A stretch of DNA of 64,000 nt from G963668605 sp963668605 (GCA_963668605.1 OY764903.1:310001-374000), one strand, 5' to 3'. Shown: positions 31,717 through 42,400, numbered from the stretch's first letter. Notes: a model not told the origin generated them from the letters alone. Numbers and translations are program-made.

Positions 31717-33987
31717 TCAAGGTGTGGCTTTCTGAGCTTGCCAATCGCTCGTTGTGGCGTTGGGAATGACGCCCCAGGCATTAATGTTGATGGTGCCCTT
31801 CAACGTTGCTTTGCCCATCAGATTGCCCTGGTAGTCGGCGACAGATTTGTCCGCCGCTTTCGCTCGCCATGTCAGTACACCGTCCTTGTAGTTCGCAATC
31901 CCCGTGCTGCTGTAGCGCCTGCCTTCCTTGTCGCGATACTCCAACCGGAAGTCGTATTTGCCCTGTTCCTGTCCGCGCTTTGTAAGCGTGAATGCGAACG
32001 GAGTCGTTTCCACGTTCACTTTGATGGAGGACGCCGCTGCGCTGCGCAACTCGGCTTCGTTACGATCCGGAAGAAAGGCCTTAAGGATGATGACAAGCAA
32101 GTCTTCAATATGTTTCCGGAATCCCTCGGTGCCCTTCACCGTCATCTCACCGTTCCACGTCCCGGTCAGGTCGTCCTCCCCATACAGGATCTTTACCCGC
32201 TTGAAGTCGATGTACTGTGCGTCTCCGTCGTCACCAAGCTTGTAGTAGTAGAAACCGAGGTTGTTCACGCCTTTGTCCAGCGTGTAGTTGTAGTAGTATT
32301 CGCCCTGCGCGTCGAAGGAGCCCTCTATGAGGCGCCGCGTGTCCTGGTACAAGGCGACGCGATATTGCTGGGGATCGGAGTACGGGAACTTAACTTCGAA
32401 CCGGAGAAGCCCTTTGTAGCCGGCGCCCGGTTTCATGGTTGTGGGTTCATCCGTTTCAATGACCTTCGGCACGTCCGGCCACTTCTTGACCGTACCCTCC
32501 TGGATCAGGTACTTGACCATCCACTTGGGAAACGTCTCATTGCCGATCTTCCCGGCGGCGAGATCGGTATAGCGGGCGCCGATCTTGTCCCAGTCGGCCA
32601 CGCCCGTCTTGCCGATGTAGAGCAGGATGGGGAAGCTGATGCCGTTGCCCTTATCGATTTTGGCCTTGTTCTTGCCGGAATTGTAGGGCCTCAACTCGCC
32701 CTCGGAAAAGACGATCCTGCGGTTCTCGTTGCCGTGATAGTTCGGGTCGGCGATGTACAATCCGCTGGAATCCACTTTGTAGACGACCATGGCGTGGCCC
32801 GCCTCCTCGGTCTTCCCATTCTTGTCAGTCGTTTGCCCCCAGATCTCGATGTATTGGGGCTCCCCGGTCAGGAGGATCGAGTAAGCGAATGAGAGCCAAG
32901 TCAGGCCACTGTTGAAGCCGTTGAACTTCTTGACGATCCTGCGGCTGATGCTGTTCCAGTCGAGTTCGCGCTGGACCACGGATGCAAAGCGGTAGCCCCA
33001 GGAATCGTCCTGCTGAAGATCGATCGTGCCCATGCCGTAATCGTTGTTGTCATAACGGCCATAGAGCGCCCGTTCGCCGGCCCCTTTCTTCTTCTCGACG
33101 TAGTACCACATCGAGGTCATCGACTGGCCTGCGCAGTGTCCGCCCGGTTCGAGCCAGGAACCGAAATTTGTGAACTGCCAATCGTCCACGCCCGGCAGGT
33201 AACCACTATCGGCGGGAAGAGCCTTGATGATCTCCGCCTTCTTGGCCTTGGAGATCACCAGATCCGAGAAATGCCTCGTGAGAATGGTGATCGAGCGGGC
33301 GTCCTCGCCGACGAGCGGTAATCCCTCCAATTTCCCCGTCTTTCGGCTATAAAAGAAACCCAAGGCAAATTCGTCCCGCGCGATGTTCACGGGGATCCGC
33401 ACCACCATCGGGTCGTTCGAGTACGCATGTCCGTTGTCGATCGTGATCAGCGGAGTGGCCGGATGAAAGAGAGGCCCGAGCTTGTGGCCGGTAATCTCCG
33501 TCGCCTTGATCTGAAACGGCATCGCCCTGCCATACGCATCGGCGCTCACGCTTACTGTCATTCCGTTCAGCGGGGAGCCCGCTTTTGCCACCGTGATCGA
33601 GCCGCCGGTCTGGGCTACAGTTTCCGAGGCGAGCGTGGCCGCCGAACCAAAACTCATGTTGCCGCTGTCCCTGAACTTTAGCCAGAGAACCAGACAGAGG
33701 ATCAGCACGGCAGGAATGAGAAGCAGCAGGCCAACGCAACCGAGACATCCGAGCCAGCCTTTCTTTCCGCCGGGTGGAGGAATCGGTGAGGGTTGCAGCG
33801 GAGAGACCGGCGGTTGGAAGTGAGACGGGAAATTGAAGCCCGCCTGCTCGGCTGGGATCCAGTTCGGCGAGCCTTCGAGCCAGACCATGTCCGCAGGCGC
33901 CAACCTGCCTTGCGCGATCATGTCCTGCATCGCCTGACGGTCAAATGGACCGTACTGCTGTTCATCCCGGATCAGGTACCAGTTCAT
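31717..33987 (-). CDS. Membrane protein with GYF_2 domain and cysteine-peptidase-like region
   Basis: 756 residues. Residues 1-50 are a GYF_2 domain (MNWYLIRDEQQYGPFDRQAM, VWLEGSPNWIPA). A Pro-rich linker leads to one membrane helix (about 82-104). The external part contains a beta region, then C285 in PGGHCAGQSM, H398 in EEAGHAMVVYKV and D414 in YIADPNYHG: the Cys-His-Asp order and spacing of papain-like or C39-like peptidases. The C-terminal 200 residues are beta-rich with aromatic strands. GYF_2 domains often sit at the N-terminus of bacterial membrane proteins and may bind partners. The peptidase call is my inference from motif geometry. Confidence 0.6.
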   Translation of the reverse strand: MNWYLIRDEQQYGPFDRQAMQDMIAQGRLAPADMVWLEGSPNWIPAEQAGFNFPSHFQPPVSPLQPSPIPPPGGKKGWLGCLGCVGLLLLIPAVLILCLVLWLKFRDSGNMSFGSAATLASETVAQTGGSITVAKAGSPLNGMTVSVSADAYGRAMPFQIKATEITGHKLGPLFHPATPLITIDNGHAYSNDPMVVRIPVNIARDEFALGFFYSRKTGKLEGLPLVGEDARSITILTRHFSDLVISKAKKAEIIKALPADSGYLPGVDDWQFTNFGSWLEPGGHCAGQSMTSMWYYVEKKKGAGERALYGRYDNNDYGMGTIDLQQDDSWGYRFASVVQRELDWNSISRRIVKKFNGFNSGLTWLSFAYSILLTGEPQYIEIWGQTTDKNGKTEEAGHAMVVYKVDSSGLYIADPNYHGNENRRIVFSEGELRPYNSGKNKAKIDKGNGISFPILLYIGKTGVADWDKIGARYTDLAAGKIGNETFPKWMVKYLIQEGTVKKWPDVPKVIETDEPTTMKPGAGYKGLLRFEVKFPYSDPQQYRVALYQDTRRLIEGSFDAQGEYYYNYTLDKGVNNLGFYYYKLGDDGDAQYIDFKRVKILYGEDDLTGTWNGEMTVKGTEGFRKHIEDLLVIILKAFLPDRNEAELRSAAASSIKVNVETTPFAFTLTKRGQEQGKYDFRLEYRDKEGRRYSSTGIANYKDGVLTWRAKAADKSVADYQGNLMGKATLKGTININAWGVIPNATTSDWQAQKATP

Positions 33988-34421
33988 CGAACTCAGACTC
34001 CTGAATGCAGTAATCCGCTAACAGAGCGCCGGTCGCGCCGGCCATAAGAGAATAGTGTAGTTAAATCGGATCCTAAAAGCCCAATTAATAGCGCCGTCAA
34101 GCCCTGCCGTTGCCTTGGCTCCGACAGACCCCCGACGGACCGCCAACCGCTTGCTAAACAATCTTTCGCGCCAACGTTTTGGATCACTCACGAACGCACC
34201 GCGCGAACCGCTCGTATTCGGCTTTTTTCATGAGCCAGAGGCACACCGGAAGGAGTGAAAATCCCGGCTGTCTGGACTTGAGATTGCCTTCACCCTGGCC
34301 AATGGGGGATCAATGGTTTTTGGGGGTGATTTTCGAGAGAGCCCGACGCAGGGGCAGGGTAAAATGGGGCGCCTATTGCGTTTCGATCTGAGCTGTGGGA
34401 TATACTAGTCGGGCAATCGCC
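33988..34421. other. Intergenic region upstream of the carbohydrate locus
   Basis: About 430 bp between divergent genes. A -10-like TATACT lies at 34400-34405, 17 bp before the esterase ATG, without a clear -35 box. No ORF with a recognisable product. Confidence 0.45.
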
Positions 34422-36956
34422 ATGCGCCGATCACAACTTAGCAGCACCCTCATCACCGTATTCGCCGCCTGCGCGCTCGCGCTCCAGGCGCAGCCGCCAC
34501 GCACAAGCCAGCCGGCGAGCTGGCTCGATCCGGATAAGACCGAGCCGACGGGCACGCAATACCGGACGTTCACAAGCAGCCTGGCCGGCGGCGAGGTGAG
34601 CTACCTCGTCTACCTGCCGCCCACCTACGAGAAGGAACTCGCGCAACGCTATCCGTCGGTGTACTGGCTCCACGGGCTGAACGGCAACCAGCGCGCGGGG
34701 GCGGTGTTCGTGGAGCATCTGGACGCGGCCATCCGCGCGGGCAAGGCGCCGGCCATGATAGTGGTGCTGGTCAACGGGATGAAGGACGCTTTCTACAACG
34801 ATTCCCGGGACGGCAAGTGGCCCATCGAAAGCGTCATCATCAAGGAGCTGATCCCGCACATCGACAGCACATATCGCACCGTGGCGCGGCGCGAATCGCG
34901 GGCCATCGAGGGTTACTCGATGGGCGGCTACGGGGCCGCCCACCTCGGCTTCAAGTATCCGGACGTGTTCGGCATCGTGGGCGTGATGGCGGGGGCGTTA
35001 ATCGAGCCCCGGGCGGAGGTCCAGCCAGCCGTCTTCGAGAAGATGTTCGGCGCCGACAAAGCCTACGTGGACGCTAACGACCCATTCGCCCTGGTGCGGA
35101 AAAACGCCGAGGCCATCCGCGGCCGGACTGTTATCCGCGTCGCGGTGGGCGACCAGGACAACCTGCAAGTGCGCGACCGGGCCTTCCACGACCTCCTGAC
35201 TGAACTCAAGATCGAGCACGAGTTCGAACTGGTGCCCGGCGTGGAACACAACGGCGTGAAGTTCTACAAGACGCTCGGCGAGCGTGCCTTCGCCTGGTAC
35301 CAGAAAGCGCTCACGGGGCGGCCGCCCGTGGCGGGGAACTGGGCCAACGCCTCGGCGCCGTCGCGCGTGCTCCAACGCAACGGAGTTGAGATCCTCACCT
35401 TCGAAACCGAAGCGGATTACGACCGTCTCCAGGAACTCTATCGCGCCAGCCAGAGCAGTCAGCCGGCGCCCGCGATGGCTACCACGCAGTACTACCGCTC
35501 GGCTATCGACGGCTCCGTGCAGCCATATATGGTGCGGCTTCCCAGTAACTACTCGAAGGAGCGCAAGTACCCGCTGGTAATCCAACTGCATGGCACTAAC
35601 TTCAAGGAAGTGCTGTCTGGGTCGCGTCTGAACTCCTCCCGCGGAATGGCCGGGCCGCAGTGGATCCATCCGGACCTGCCGGTGATTTACGGCCAGGCCT
35701 CGGGCGGGCCCACCACTTTTTATCAGGGCATTGGCGAGGTGGACGTGCTGCGGGTGGTCGAAGAGATCTCGCGGCGCTTTTCGGTGGACCCGGACCGCGT
35801 CTACATCATGGGCCACTCGATGGGCGGCGCGGGTTCCTTTACCGTAGGCTTGCACTATCCGGATCGCTTCGGCGGAATCGGAGTGGGGGACGCGGCCATG
35901 TGGGCCCGCTCCGACCCGGCGCCAAAATGGATGGAGCCGCAGATCAATATCGTCACGGCTGCCAAGCTCTATCCGAACGCTCGCAACGTGGATATGTTCT
36001 TCAAGAACGCCGGAGCGGGAATTCAGCGGAAGTCGACCGAGTTCGCCGACGGCGTCGTCGAGCAGGGCGGTTTTGCCACCACGGAAGTGTTTCCGCGCAT
36101 GCCGCACAGCTTCGGCGACCAGTACCCGTGGGCCAATTTCGTGCCCGAGGTCACGGGACACCCGGTGAAACGGCAGCCCACCGAAGTCAAGTACTACACC
36201 AACACGCTGCAATACAACCAGGCCTATTGGGTCACCATCGACCGGCTCACGCGCCACAACGCCGACGCGCTGGTCACTGCGCTACGCGGGGATGGCACGG
36301 TGCGTGTCACCACGCAGAACATTGACGCACTGACGCTGCGCCTGGGCGGCAGCGGGACGCTCTCGGTGGACGGACAGGAAGTCATGAAGGGCGCGCTCGG
36401 TGAAGTGGTGCGCCTATCGCGGCAATCCGGCGCGTGGAAGACCGGCGAGTGGAATGCCAAGAGCCTGGTCAAACGGCATGGGCTGCAGGGGCCCATCGGC
36501 GACGCCTTCAACTCGAGTTTCCTGGCGGTCTACGGAGAGGGCGACCGCGACCTCGCCATAGCCGAGTTGGACGCCGTGCGGAACCCGCCGGGGCCGTTGT
36601 GCGTCCATGGCGATTTTCCCATGAAGGCCGCCGCGCGGGTGACGCGCGAAGATATCGCATCCTCGAATCTGATCCTGTTTGGCACCCCCGCCACCAACGC
36701 GGTGCTGAAGCGCATCGCCGGATCCCTGCCATCCGCACTGCTGGGCGGCCACGGGATCTTCGTCTATCCGAATCCGGAAAACCCTTCGCGCTACGTGGTG
36801 GTGTGGAGCGCCAAGTTGCTCAGCGCTCCGGATCACGGCCTCGGCTCGGGCTGGATCATGCCGCTGAACCTGCTCCCCGATTACCTGGAGGTCAAGGACG
36901 GCCGCGTAGTTTCCGGCGGCCATTTCGACAACGAGTGGAACTTGCCGACCAACTAG
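34422..36956 (+). CDS. Secreted protein with two alpha/beta-hydrolase esterase domains
   Basis: 844 residues from the ATG at 34422; a GTG at 34395 is an alternative. Signal peptide (to about residue 24, ALALQA). The first esterase-D-like domain has VYWLHGLNG, the nucleophile elbow GYSMGGYGAAHLGF and the catalytic His in GVEHNGVKF. The second starts near residue 345: YPLVIQLHGTN, MGHSMGGAGSF and MPHSFGDQYPW. The last 150 residues are beta-rich, FLAVYGEGDRD onwards. Both halves keep Ser and His, so both may be active. Related enzymes remove feruloyl, acetyl or methyl groups from plant polysaccharides. First gene of the locus that runs to 44894. Confidence 0.82.
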   Translation: MRRSQLSSTLITVFAACALALQAQPPRTSQPASWLDPDKTEPTGTQYRTFTSSLAGGEVSYLVYLPPTYEKELAQRYPSVYWLHGLNGNQRAGAVFVEHLDAAIRAGKAPAMIVVLVNGMKDAFYNDSRDGKWPIESVIIKELIPHIDSTYRTVARRESRAIEGYSMGGYGAAHLGFKYPDVFGIVGVMAGALIEPRAEVQPAVFEKMFGADKAYVDANDPFALVRKNAEAIRGRTVIRVAVGDQDNLQVRDRAFHDLLTELKIEHEFELVPGVEHNGVKFYKTLGERAFAWYQKALTGRPPVAGNWANASAPSRVLQRNGVEILTFETEADYDRLQELYRASQSSQPAPAMATTQYYRSAIDGSVQPYMVRLPSNYSKERKYPLVIQLHGTNFKEVLSGSRLNSSRGMAGPQWIHPDLPVIYGQASGGPTTFYQGIGEVDVLRVVEEISRRFSVDPDRVYIMGHSMGGAGSFTVGLHYPDRFGGIGVGDAAMWARSDPAPKWMEPQINIVTAAKLYPNARNVDMFFKNAGAGIQRKSTEFADGVVEQGGFATTEVFPRMPHSFGDQYPWANFVPEVTGHPVKRQPTEVKYYTNTLQYNQAYWVTIDRLTRHNADALVTALRGDGTVRVTTQNIDALTLRLGGSGTLSVDGQEVMKGALGEVVRLSRQSGAWKTGEWNAKSLVKRHGLQGPIGDAFNSSFLAVYGEGDRDLAIAELDAVRNPPGPLCVHGDFPMKAAARVTREDIASSNLILFGTPATNAVLKRIAGSLPSALLGGHGIFVYPNPENPSRYVVVWSAKLLSAPDHGLGSGWIMPLNLLPDYLEVKDGRVVSGGHFDNEWNLPTN

Positions 36957-37024
36957 GAAGGACAGCCACCCATGGAAAGCCACAGACAACTTCTCAAGAA
37001 TGCCGTCGGTGGAGCCAAGTTTTC

Positions 37025-37207
37025 ATGAACTACATCGCCCAGCTTCGCATGGAGACCTACGTGAAGGTATTTCAGGGCAAGACGTTCTTCCCGCCCAACG
37101 TCTTCCCGGAGCGGAACAAGCAGAACCAGAGTGAGACGTGGGCCGTCCGGAACGCGACCGTGGAGCGTTTGCGGAAGGCTGGCATCCTCGAGAAACCAGG
37201 GGCGTGA
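37025..37207 (+). CDS. Small ORF or gene remnant before the oxidoreductase
   Basis: 60 residues: MNYIAQLRMETYVKVFQGKT then FFPPNVFPERNKQNQSETWA and RKAGILEKPGA. The stop is one base before the next start, so it could be translated as a coupled leader of the operon. The amphipathic, well-behaved composition argues for a real coding origin, possibly the C-terminal end of a larger lost protein. A short frame from 36972 (18 residues) precedes it in another phase. I do not recognise the family. Confidence 0.35.
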   Translation: MNYIAQLRMETYVKVFQGKTFFPPNVFPERNKQNQSETWAVRNATVERLRKAGILEKPGA

Positions 37208-37208
37208 A

Positions 37209-38387
37209 ATGACGAATGAACCTCGCAGAGACTTCTTGAAACTGGCTGCCGCGTCGGCAGCTTCGGCGCGCGGCATCATGGGCGCCAACAACCGCATCCG
37301 GGTCGGCGTGATCGGCGCCGGCGGGCGCGGCCAGCTACTGATGGGCCTGTTTCGCAGCTGCGCGGACACCGAAATCGTGGCCGTCTGCGACGTCTACGAG
37401 CCGCGGCGGGCGCAGGCGAAGGCGAAGCTCGCGCCCCAGGCGCGCGAGTATGGCGATTACCGGAAAATACTCGAGCAGCGGGATATCGACGCGGTGGTGA
37501 TCGCCCCACCCGACCACTGGCACACCCCCATGGCTCTCGACGCGATCAGAGCCGGCAAAGATGTCTATTTGGAAAAGCCCGTCACCCACAGCCTGGAAGA
37601 AGGGCCGCGTCTGAAAGCCGCGGTGGAGGGCTCGAAATGCGTGGTGCAGACCGGCACGCAGAACCGCAGCATGCCGCATTTTCTGCAGGCCAGGGATCTG
37701 GTGGCCTCGGGCGGGCTGGGGCAGGTCACGTTTGTCGAGACGTACTTCTATCAGAACTATCTGCGCAGCAATCCGGGCCGCGTTCCGGTGGACACCGCCA
37801 AACTGGATTGGAAGGGCTTTCTCGGACCGGCGCCGGACCAGCCGTTCAACCAGCAGCGTTTCCAACAGTGGCGCTGGTACTGGGATTTCGGCGGAGGCGC
37901 ACTGACCGACCTGTTTACGCACGTGGTGGACGTGGCGCACTGGTTCCTCGGCAAGGACCTGCCCACGAGTGCCTCCGCGATTGGCACGAAGGCGCTCATT
38001 CCGCGCTGGGACACTCCGGACACACTGAGCGCTTCGTTCGAGTACCCGGGCGGCTTGATCGTGGTATTCCACGCCATGATGGGCGGCTCGCTGCAAGGAG
38101 GCTCCACGCTGTTCCGTGGCACCAAGGCCATGATGCGCATCTCGCGCAGCGGCTTTGAGCTGTGGGACGAGCCGGAGCAATTCATCGGTCCCCCCACGGT
38201 GCCGCCGCGCGTGGAAGTGAAGTTACAGGAAGACCGCACGCAGTTCCACGTGCAGAACTTTCTGGATTGCGTGCGGTCGCGCGAGACGCCTAACGCCCCG
38301 GTGGCGGCAGGGATCGCGTGCGCCCGTGCGGGTCACCTGGGGAACCTGGCGTTCCGCCAGGGCCGCAAGGTCACGGGCATTGCCTAA
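37209..38387 (+). CDS. Tat-exported Gfo/Idh/MocA family oxidoreductase
   Basis: 392 residues from the ATG at 37209. Tat signal RRDFLKLAAASAASA (residues 6-20). Rossmann start IRVGVIGAGGRGQLL, then VCDVYEPRRA, VVIAPPDHWHTPMALDAI and the canonical EKP in VYLEKPVTHS. C-terminal substrate region with YWDFGGGALTDLFTHVVDVAHWFL, giving the conserved Asp and His of the family. Likely converts an exported sugar or glycoside using NAD(P). Followed 18 bp later by an isomerase of the AP_endonuc_2 type, a common pairing in inositol and sugar conversion. Confidence 0.9.
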   Translation: MTNEPRRDFLKLAAASAASARGIMGANNRIRVGVIGAGGRGQLLMGLFRSCADTEIVAVCDVYEPRRAQAKAKLAPQAREYGDYRKILEQRDIDAVVIAPPDHWHTPMALDAIRAGKDVYLEKPVTHSLEEGPRLKAAVEGSKCVVQTGTQNRSMPHFLQARDLVASGGLGQVTFVETYFYQNYLRSNPGRVPVDTAKLDWKGFLGPAPDQPFNQQRFQQWRWYWDFGGGALTDLFTHVVDVAHWFLGKDLPTSASAIGTKALIPRWDTPDTLSASFEYPGGLIVVFHAMMGGSLQGGSTLFRGTKAMMRISRSGFELWDEPEQFIGPPTVPPRVEVKLQEDRTQFHVQNFLDCVRSRETPNAPVAAGIACARAGHLGNLAFRQGRKVTGIA

Positions 38388-38405
38388 AGCGAAAGGAAGG
38401 TATAC

Positions 38406-39320
38406 GTGAAGGACCATGTCAACTTTAGTCGCCGGACGCTCGTAGCGGGCGCTGCGGGTCTCGCCATAGGAGCACCCGCGCCACGTGGGATCCACCTCGG
38501 CGGGCCCATCTTTCTCAAGAGCGACGATCCGCGCGATCTGGCGCGCGAGCACCGCAGGTTGGGCTACACCGCTGCGCTCTGCCCTCGTGCCAAAGCGAGC
38601 GACACCGAAAGGGTGCGCGCCATCGAGCAGGCCTTCGCCGCCGAGGGTGTCGTCATTGCCGAGGTGGGCGCGTGGACCAACCTACTCGATCCCGACGCGG
38701 AGAAACGCCGCGCCAACCAGCGCTTTGTGGCAGAGCGCCTGTCGCTGGCCGAGGCCGTTGGCGCCCGCTGCTGCGTCAGCACCGCCGGCACCTTTGCGAC
38801 CAAAGGACCGCATCCCGACGACCTTTCGCAGCGCCACTTCGACGCCACGGTGGAGAACTGCCGCCGCCTCATCGACGAGGTAAAACCGAAACGCACTCGC
38901 TACGTTATTGAGATGATGGCATGGAGCGTACCGGACAGTCCGGAAGCCTACGTGAAGCTCTTCCGGGCCGTCGACCGCAAGGGCTTCGGTGTACACCTCG
39001 ACCCCGCCAACGGCATCAACCGCGCGGAGAGATATTACCATAACGGCGAGTTCATCGCCGAGTGTATACGGCAACTCGGCCAATGGATCGTCTCCTGCCA
39101 CGCCAAGGACCTGGAGATGCAGGCGGAACCGAACATCCATCTTCAAGAGGTCGTGCCGGGCCGCGGCCAAGTCGATTACCGCGTCTACCTGCGGACCCTG
39201 GCCAAACTGCCGGGCGGCACGCCGCTGCTGATCGAGCATCTCAAAACCGCGGAAGAATACGAAGAAGGGGCCAGGTATCTGCGCCGCATCGCCGCGGAAG
39301 TGGGAGTCGATTTCGTCTAA
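38406..39320 (+). CDS. Sugar phosphate isomerase/epimerase family TIM-barrel protein
   Basis: 304 residues, GTG start five bases after AAGGAAGG. A Tat-like signal FSRRTLVAGAAGLA (8-21) implies export. TIM-barrel motifs of the xylose isomerase-like family: YVIEMMAW (metal Glu), GFGVHLDPANGIN (Asp), SCHAKDLEM (His and Asp), VPGRGQVDYRVYL and PLLIEHL (second Glu). The metal ligands are all present, so activity is likely. Partner of the preceding oxidoreductase. The substrate is not predictable. Confidence 0.85.
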   Translation: MKDHVNFSRRTLVAGAAGLAIGAPAPRGIHLGGPIFLKSDDPRDLAREHRRLGYTAALCPRAKASDTERVRAIEQAFAAEGVVIAEVGAWTNLLDPDAEKRRANQRFVAERLSLAEAVGARCCVSTAGTFATKGPHPDDLSQRHFDATVENCRRLIDEVKPKRTRYVIEMMAWSVPDSPEAYVKLFRAVDRKGFGVHLDPANGINRAERYYHNGEFIAECIRQLGQWIVSCHAKDLEMQAEPNIHLQEVVPGRGQVDYRVYLRTLAKLPGGTPLLIEHLKTAEEYEEGARYLRRIAAEVGVDFV

Positions 39321-39407
39321 ACGATTGATCGGGAGATTCATTCCCGAGCATAAAAGCGGTTTCTCTCTGAGAAGCAACACACACCTTACATAGCGGTTTC
39401 AAAATCG

Positions 39408-39436
39408 TTGACAAGCTCCGGGCTTCCTGATAGCCT
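39408..39436 (+). promoter_or_regulatory. Promoter of the TonB receptor gene
   Basis: A perfect -35 TTGACA (39408-39413), a 17-bp spacer and TAGCCT (39431-39436) as -10, ending 40 bp before the receptor ATG. The strongest sigma-70-like promoter I noticed in the window; it suggests the receptor can be transcribed apart from the upstream genes. Confidence 0.6.
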
Positions 39437-39476
39437 GTCCTCACGCTGTTTGAAAAAGCTTCAGAGGGACATCCAC

Positions 39477-42400
39477 ATGCGATTACTTGTCTACTCGCTA
39501 CTCGGATTTGCCGCATCGCTATATGCGCAGCAAGCCAGCAGAATCACCGGAACCGTCACTGATTCGAGCGGAGCCGCCATCGTCGATGCGGCCGTTGCGG
39601 CCACCAATGTACAGACCGGAGAGTCACGCCGCGCCACTACTAACGCCACCGGCACCTATGTCATCGCGCCGCTGGGAATTGGAGATTATTCGCTGGAAGC
39701 GCGCAAGGAAGGGTTCAAGACGGCTTCGCGCTCCGGCCTGCGCATCGACGCCGGTGCGTCGCCCGTGCTCGACCTCCAACTGGAAATCGGCAGCATCAGC
39801 GAGCGCATCGATGTCTCTGCACAGGCTCTTGCGCTGAACACGGAAAGCCAGGCGATCGGCAACTCGCGCTACGAAGCTCAGTTGAAGAACCTGCCCATCA
39901 TTGTGCGTGAAGTGTAGGCGCTGGTGGGACAGACGGCCGGCGTTCCATATGGCACCAGCGATACCGTGGGCGGCAATTTCGCACAAGGCGGACGCAGCGC
40001 CATGCAGGTACTCTCCGATGGCGCCCAGCTCAATCCGTTCCAGACGACCGCCTGGCCAGCCATCGACGGCATCGGTCGGCGTGCCGACCTTACCGTTCCT
40101 GGCGTCGACGCCATCGCCGAAGTGAAGTGGGTGACCAACGGCGGCAGCGCGGAATTCGCGCAGCCCACGCAGGTGATCGTCGCTTCGAAGTCCGGCACCA
40201 ACGCCCTGCACGGCAGCCTTTTCGAATTCTATCGGTCCGGCGGATTGGGCGCCCGCCGCTGGGAAGCGGCCAACCGCGAATCGTTTGTGCGCCACCAGTT
40301 CGGCGGCACCGTGGGCGGACGCATAAAGAAAGACAAGATGTTCTTCTTCGGCGGATACGAAGCGTTCCGCCACACCTCGGGACAACTGCTCAACGTGCGG
40401 CATCCGACCGCCCCGGAGCGCTCCGGCGATTTGAGTGATCTGCTCCAACGTGTCGACGCGCGCGGCGCGGCCGCTCCCGTTCGCCTCAATGACCCTCTCA
40501 GCGGCGCCGTATTCCCGAACAACATCATCCCCTCCAGCCGCATCAACCCGGTCTCCACCGAACTCCTGAAGTTGATTCCCGCGGCGCCCGTACCAGCGGG
40601 ACGCTTCACCGACTTCAATGCCGTCGTCCTCAAACCGTTGTTCGACAATTCCGAAAAGTACGACATGCGCTACGACTACGAAATCAACCCGAACAACCGG
40701 CTGTTTGCCCGAGCCACCATCGCACACCTCGACCAGGCCTCGCGTTTCAGCGGCAGCGTACCCGGCATTTACGGCTACACCAGGAAGAAAGAGTGGACGC
40801 ACGCACTGTCTTCGAACTGGACCCGCATTGTAAATCCTTCCACCGTCATGACTGCGCAGTTCACGTTCCGCAGTATGCCGTTCAAGAATACTCCGTCGGG
40901 CGGAGACACCGTCTTCCCGGTGAAGATCAACGACCTCGCTCCGGCCCCACCCTTCGGCGGCGGACCCGCGGTTCTCATCAACTCCAATGGCAACGGCATC
41001 AGCGACCTGTTTGACCGGCTGCTGTTCAACTACAGTGCCGACTACGGCTACACCTTCGACCCCACAATCACCAAGACCATTGCGAACCACACGCTGAAGG
41101 CCGGGTTTACATTCCTGCGCGGCTACAAGACCCAGGAATTGGCGTCGCCGCCCTACGGCCGATTCCAGACATCATCGGATTTCAACAACGCGCGCTCCAC
41201 CACATCGGCCACCGGCGATGCTTATGCCGATTTTCTGCTCGGCTATCCCAGCAATACGGACGTTACGGTGGGACCGGCCGGCGCGTTTGTCTCCAAGACC
41301 AACTTTGCCGGCTTCGTGCAGGATGACTGGAAAGTCACTTCGCGCCTCACCGTCAACCTGGGAATGCGCTGGGATCGCTTTGGTTTCTTTGAAGAGATGA
41401 ATGGACGCGCCGCCGTGGGCAATTTCGCCACAGGCCAGATAGCGGTTCAGGAAGGAAAGCAGAGCCTGATCCTTCCCGTTTTTCAGCCATTCAGCGCGCG
41501 CTACATCTCGAATGAGAAACTCGGCCTGCCGGGAACGTTTGTGCAACCGAACAATCGTGACTTCGCTCCCCGTATCGGCGTGGCCTACCGTGCCAGTCGC
41601 GGCTTTGTCGTGCGTGGAGGCTTCGGCATCTATGCCGCCGACATCACACACAATGAGTTCACCGACATGTACAACCAGGCGCCGTTCGTACGTCGTGCGC
41701 AGCTCACGCGCAGTCTACTGACCTCGCAAGGCGTGGATGTGAATTCCATCTACACGTTCCAGAATCCATCCGCGAATGCCAGCGCCGCGGGCGCCGACAC
41801 CGCACTGACTACTGTGGGTGGCTTCCCCGATAGCTACCCCACGCAGAAAGCCTACACCTGGAATCTGACCGTAGAAAAAGATCTCGGCCACGCCATGGTG
41901 CTGCGATCCAGCTATCTGGCCAACGTGACGCGCAACATGTCGCGATCCGTGCGCGTCAACGCCTGCGTTCCCGGGCCGACCGAGTGCCTCTCCCGTGCCG
42001 CCAACGATCCGACCGGGCGGAAGTGGCCCTTCTTCGCCAACACGCTTGGGCGCCACTTCGCCGACGGTCGCTCCAACTACCAGTCCGGCGAGATCGAGTT
42101 CAGCAAGCGATTCACGCACGGACTGCTCTTCGACGTGAACTATGCCCATTCCCGCCTGCTCGGACTCGCTGCGGAGGCCAGCAACCCGGTGGCGGATCCG
42201 CAAGGGTCTTATGACTACGGCCCCATCTCCGCGCAGCCCACCGATATCTTCCACTGGAATTTCGTGTACGAACTGCCCGTCGGCAAAGGCCGCCGCCTCG
42301 GTGCGGGCCTGCACCCCGTGGCCGACGCCATTGTCGGCGGCTGGATGCTTTCAGGGCTCGGCACGTGGCAATCCGGTGCGCCGCTTACCATCACGGCCAA

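Noticed and set aside
31576..32892. 438-codon plus-strand ORF opposite the GYF_2 protein
   Set aside because: Antisense shadow; no motif, and the opposite strand has clear domains.
34998..36257. 419-codon minus-strand ORF opposite the double esterase
   Set aside because: Shadow of the esterase; Arg/His/Val-rich with no domain.
39915..39917. TAG read as a recoded amino acid (pyrrolysine-like or general amber recoding)
   Set aside because: TAG ends several neighbouring genes normally and no Pyl genes are seen; a point mutation is simpler.
39624..41090. 488-codon minus-strand ORF opposite the TonB receptor
   Set aside because: Mirror of the coding frame on the plus strand, low-complexity composition, no recognisable protein.
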